Of a stretch of 64,000 nucleotides of DNA, positions 63,030 through 64,000 are shown in pieces (position 1 is the first letter of the stretch; each line of letters begins with the position of its first letter). Below the pieces are notes generated by a model. It was not told the origin of the DNA. It did no database searches and saw only the letters and a list, made by a program, of their open reading frames with translations. Origin of the DNA: Paraburkholderia phenoliruptrix (lineage in GTDB: Bacteria; Pseudomonadota; Gammaproteobacteria; Burkholderiales; Burkholderiaceae); the NCBI RefSeq assembly GCF_019511605.1, contig NZ_JAEUAV010000032.1, positions 23,941 through 87,940 of the forward strand, written 5' to 3'. Position numbers and translations under genes: made by a program.

Positions 63030-63197
63030 GGCGGTGTTCCTATGAGTCGTCGTGAAGGGATGCGTGGGCGCCGCGTCGCGGCGGCTCCGCTGTGAGCGAT
63101 CTGCGCCGACCGTTTATGGGAGCGAGGCGGTCGGGCGCGAACCCGCCATCATACAGGCGCGCAAGGCCGTGGCACGCCAGCGGCGCGGCGCCGGCGC

Positions 63198-63902
63198 TCA
63201 ATCGGCCGGAAGCCACCGCCCAGAACGGGGACACGTGCTCACCGCTTCGCCGTTCAGCAGAACCTGCTCAGTACCCGCTTGCAAGCTCTGTGACGTAGCC
63301 ACGTCGAATTCGATGTTGAGCGCACGAGCCACATGGGCGCTTTCGATGCGCAGTTCCCACGTCAGGAAGATCTGCACGCACTCGGAATTCAACGTGAAGT
63401 CCTCCGCGTCGAAAACGCTGCTGCCGCGCCGGACTACACCGTGGGGCTGGCCGGTGTCGAAGATCACAGCCGTGCCGCGTCGCAACGGAATGCGCTCGCC
63501 CGTGGACGCGAAATGCAGGTCGAAGCCCTGGTCTTCGGTAAGAAAGAGATTGCAGAAGGCGGCGCCGCCATACTGCCCGGCGTCGTGGTGATACCGCGCG
63601 CCTCGGCAGGCCATCAAGGCCACGTCGCTCGTGACGAGCACTTCCGGCAGTCCGAGCGAGCGAGTCCAGTCCGACATTGCCTGCACGCAGCGGGTGTAAT
63701 CCGGCCAACGCACGCGGGTTCGCGCAAAAGGCATCGCCTCCACGTCGCCCGCTTCCAGGTCCATTCGTGACGACGTTTCCCTGTCCCAGTCCAACAGCAC
63801 GCGCTGCGGTGGCATGGGTATGTCGACGACGCCCGACAGCACGACCTCGCTCACGCGCCGGCTGCGGATGGCCTCGCCGCTCGAGTAACACGAGATGAGC
63901 AT
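63198..63902 (-). CDS. putative Fe(II)/2-oxoglutarate-dependent oxygenase
   Basis: A 234-residue protein with a jelly-roll core carrying the H-x-D metal motif (GARYHHDAGQYG) and a distal His (FDTGQPHGVV) about 55 residues later. The N-terminal third is family-specific. The substrate is unknown. ATG 63902 is chosen; TTG 63917 is an alternative and neither has a clear ribosome binding site. It is monocistronic, 168 bp from the ppnP start. Confidence 0.68.
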   Translation of the reverse strand: MLISCYSSGEAIRSRRVSEVVLSGVVDIPMPPQRVLLDWDRETSSRMDLEAGDVEAMPFARTRVRWPDYTRCVQAMSDWTRSLGLPEVLVTSDVALMACRGARYHHDAGQYGGAAFCNLFLTEDQGFDLHFASTGERIPLRRGTAVIFDTGQPHGVVRRGSSVFDAEDFTLNSECVQIFLTWELRIESAHVARALNIEFDVATSQSLQAGTEQVLLNGEAVSTCPRSGRWLPAD

Positions 63903-64000
63903 GTCTGGTGCGCGCAAAGGTTCAGAACTGTTTGGAGGACGAATGATCCGCTATTGTAGTCGGTGTGAGCGCCGCGCGGAGTGGGGCTTGGGGCTTGGGG

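Overview
The window (64 kb, high GC) looks like a chromosome or chromid segment of a Burkholderiaceae member, most likely Paraburkholderia, Caballeronia or a close relative. The grounds are a trimeric-type porin, pcaQ/pcaHG, a DUF3564 gene, many LysR regulators and strongly GC-biased codon use. I see no rRNA, tRNA, insertion sequence, prophage or CRISPR array. Most of the window is catabolic and accessory metabolism plus its regulators.

Layout. 0-4.4 kb: aromatic catabolism, with an XRE-cupin regulator cut by the window edge, 4-hydroxyphenylpyruvate dioxygenase, and pcaQ divergent from pcaHG. 4.5-12.3 kb: envelope and housekeeping genes (PBP7-type endopeptidase, mini H-NS protein, LysE exporter, cold-shock protein, chemoreceptor, porin). 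13-22.6 kb: a divergon that appears to encode the whole route from L-pipecolate to 2-oxoglutarate (AmaA, AmaB, an aminoadipate aminotransferase candidate, HglS, a YdiJ-type D-2-hydroxyglutarate dehydrogenase, and a LysR regulator). 22.7-29.3 kb: a membrane protein, LysR plus a two-domain flavin oxidoreductase, a 55-residue lipoprotein, a DUF4382 lipoprotein and an RcnB-like protein. 29.8-34.1 kb: a sigma-54 activator with a C-terminal helical-repeat half, translationally overlapped with DUF917 and an Asp/Glu/hydantoin racemase. 35-45 kb: MFS transporter, amine-type FAD oxidase plus oligopeptide-type binding protein, a ZnuD-like TonB receptor behind a perfect 24-bp palindrome, azoreductase/LysR, and a split YeeE/YedE pair. 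45.7-49.8 kb: a stress/low-oxygen group (universal stress protein, CBS-BON protein, AdhP, DUF3564) whose intergenic regions carry several FNR-like 14-mers.

49.8-56.2 kb is the most unusual part. An AcoR-like sigma-54 activator is followed by pqqA and pqqD without pqqB, C or E. Convergent to them is a PQQ alcohol dehydrogenase with the Asp-Tyr-Asp signature of lanthanide-dependent enzymes. Next comes one polypeptide that fuses a XoxJ-type periplasmic binding domain to a XoxG-type cytochrome c. The dehydrogenase leader contains tandem 54-bp hairpin repeats ending at its ribosome binding site. 57-64 kb: sdhCDAB (without sdhE-gltA), a secreted BNR-repeat protein, PpnP and a putative Fe(II)/2-oxoglutarate oxygenase.

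Intergenic regions are described separately. All functional calls rest on motif and family recognition by eye; no database search was run.
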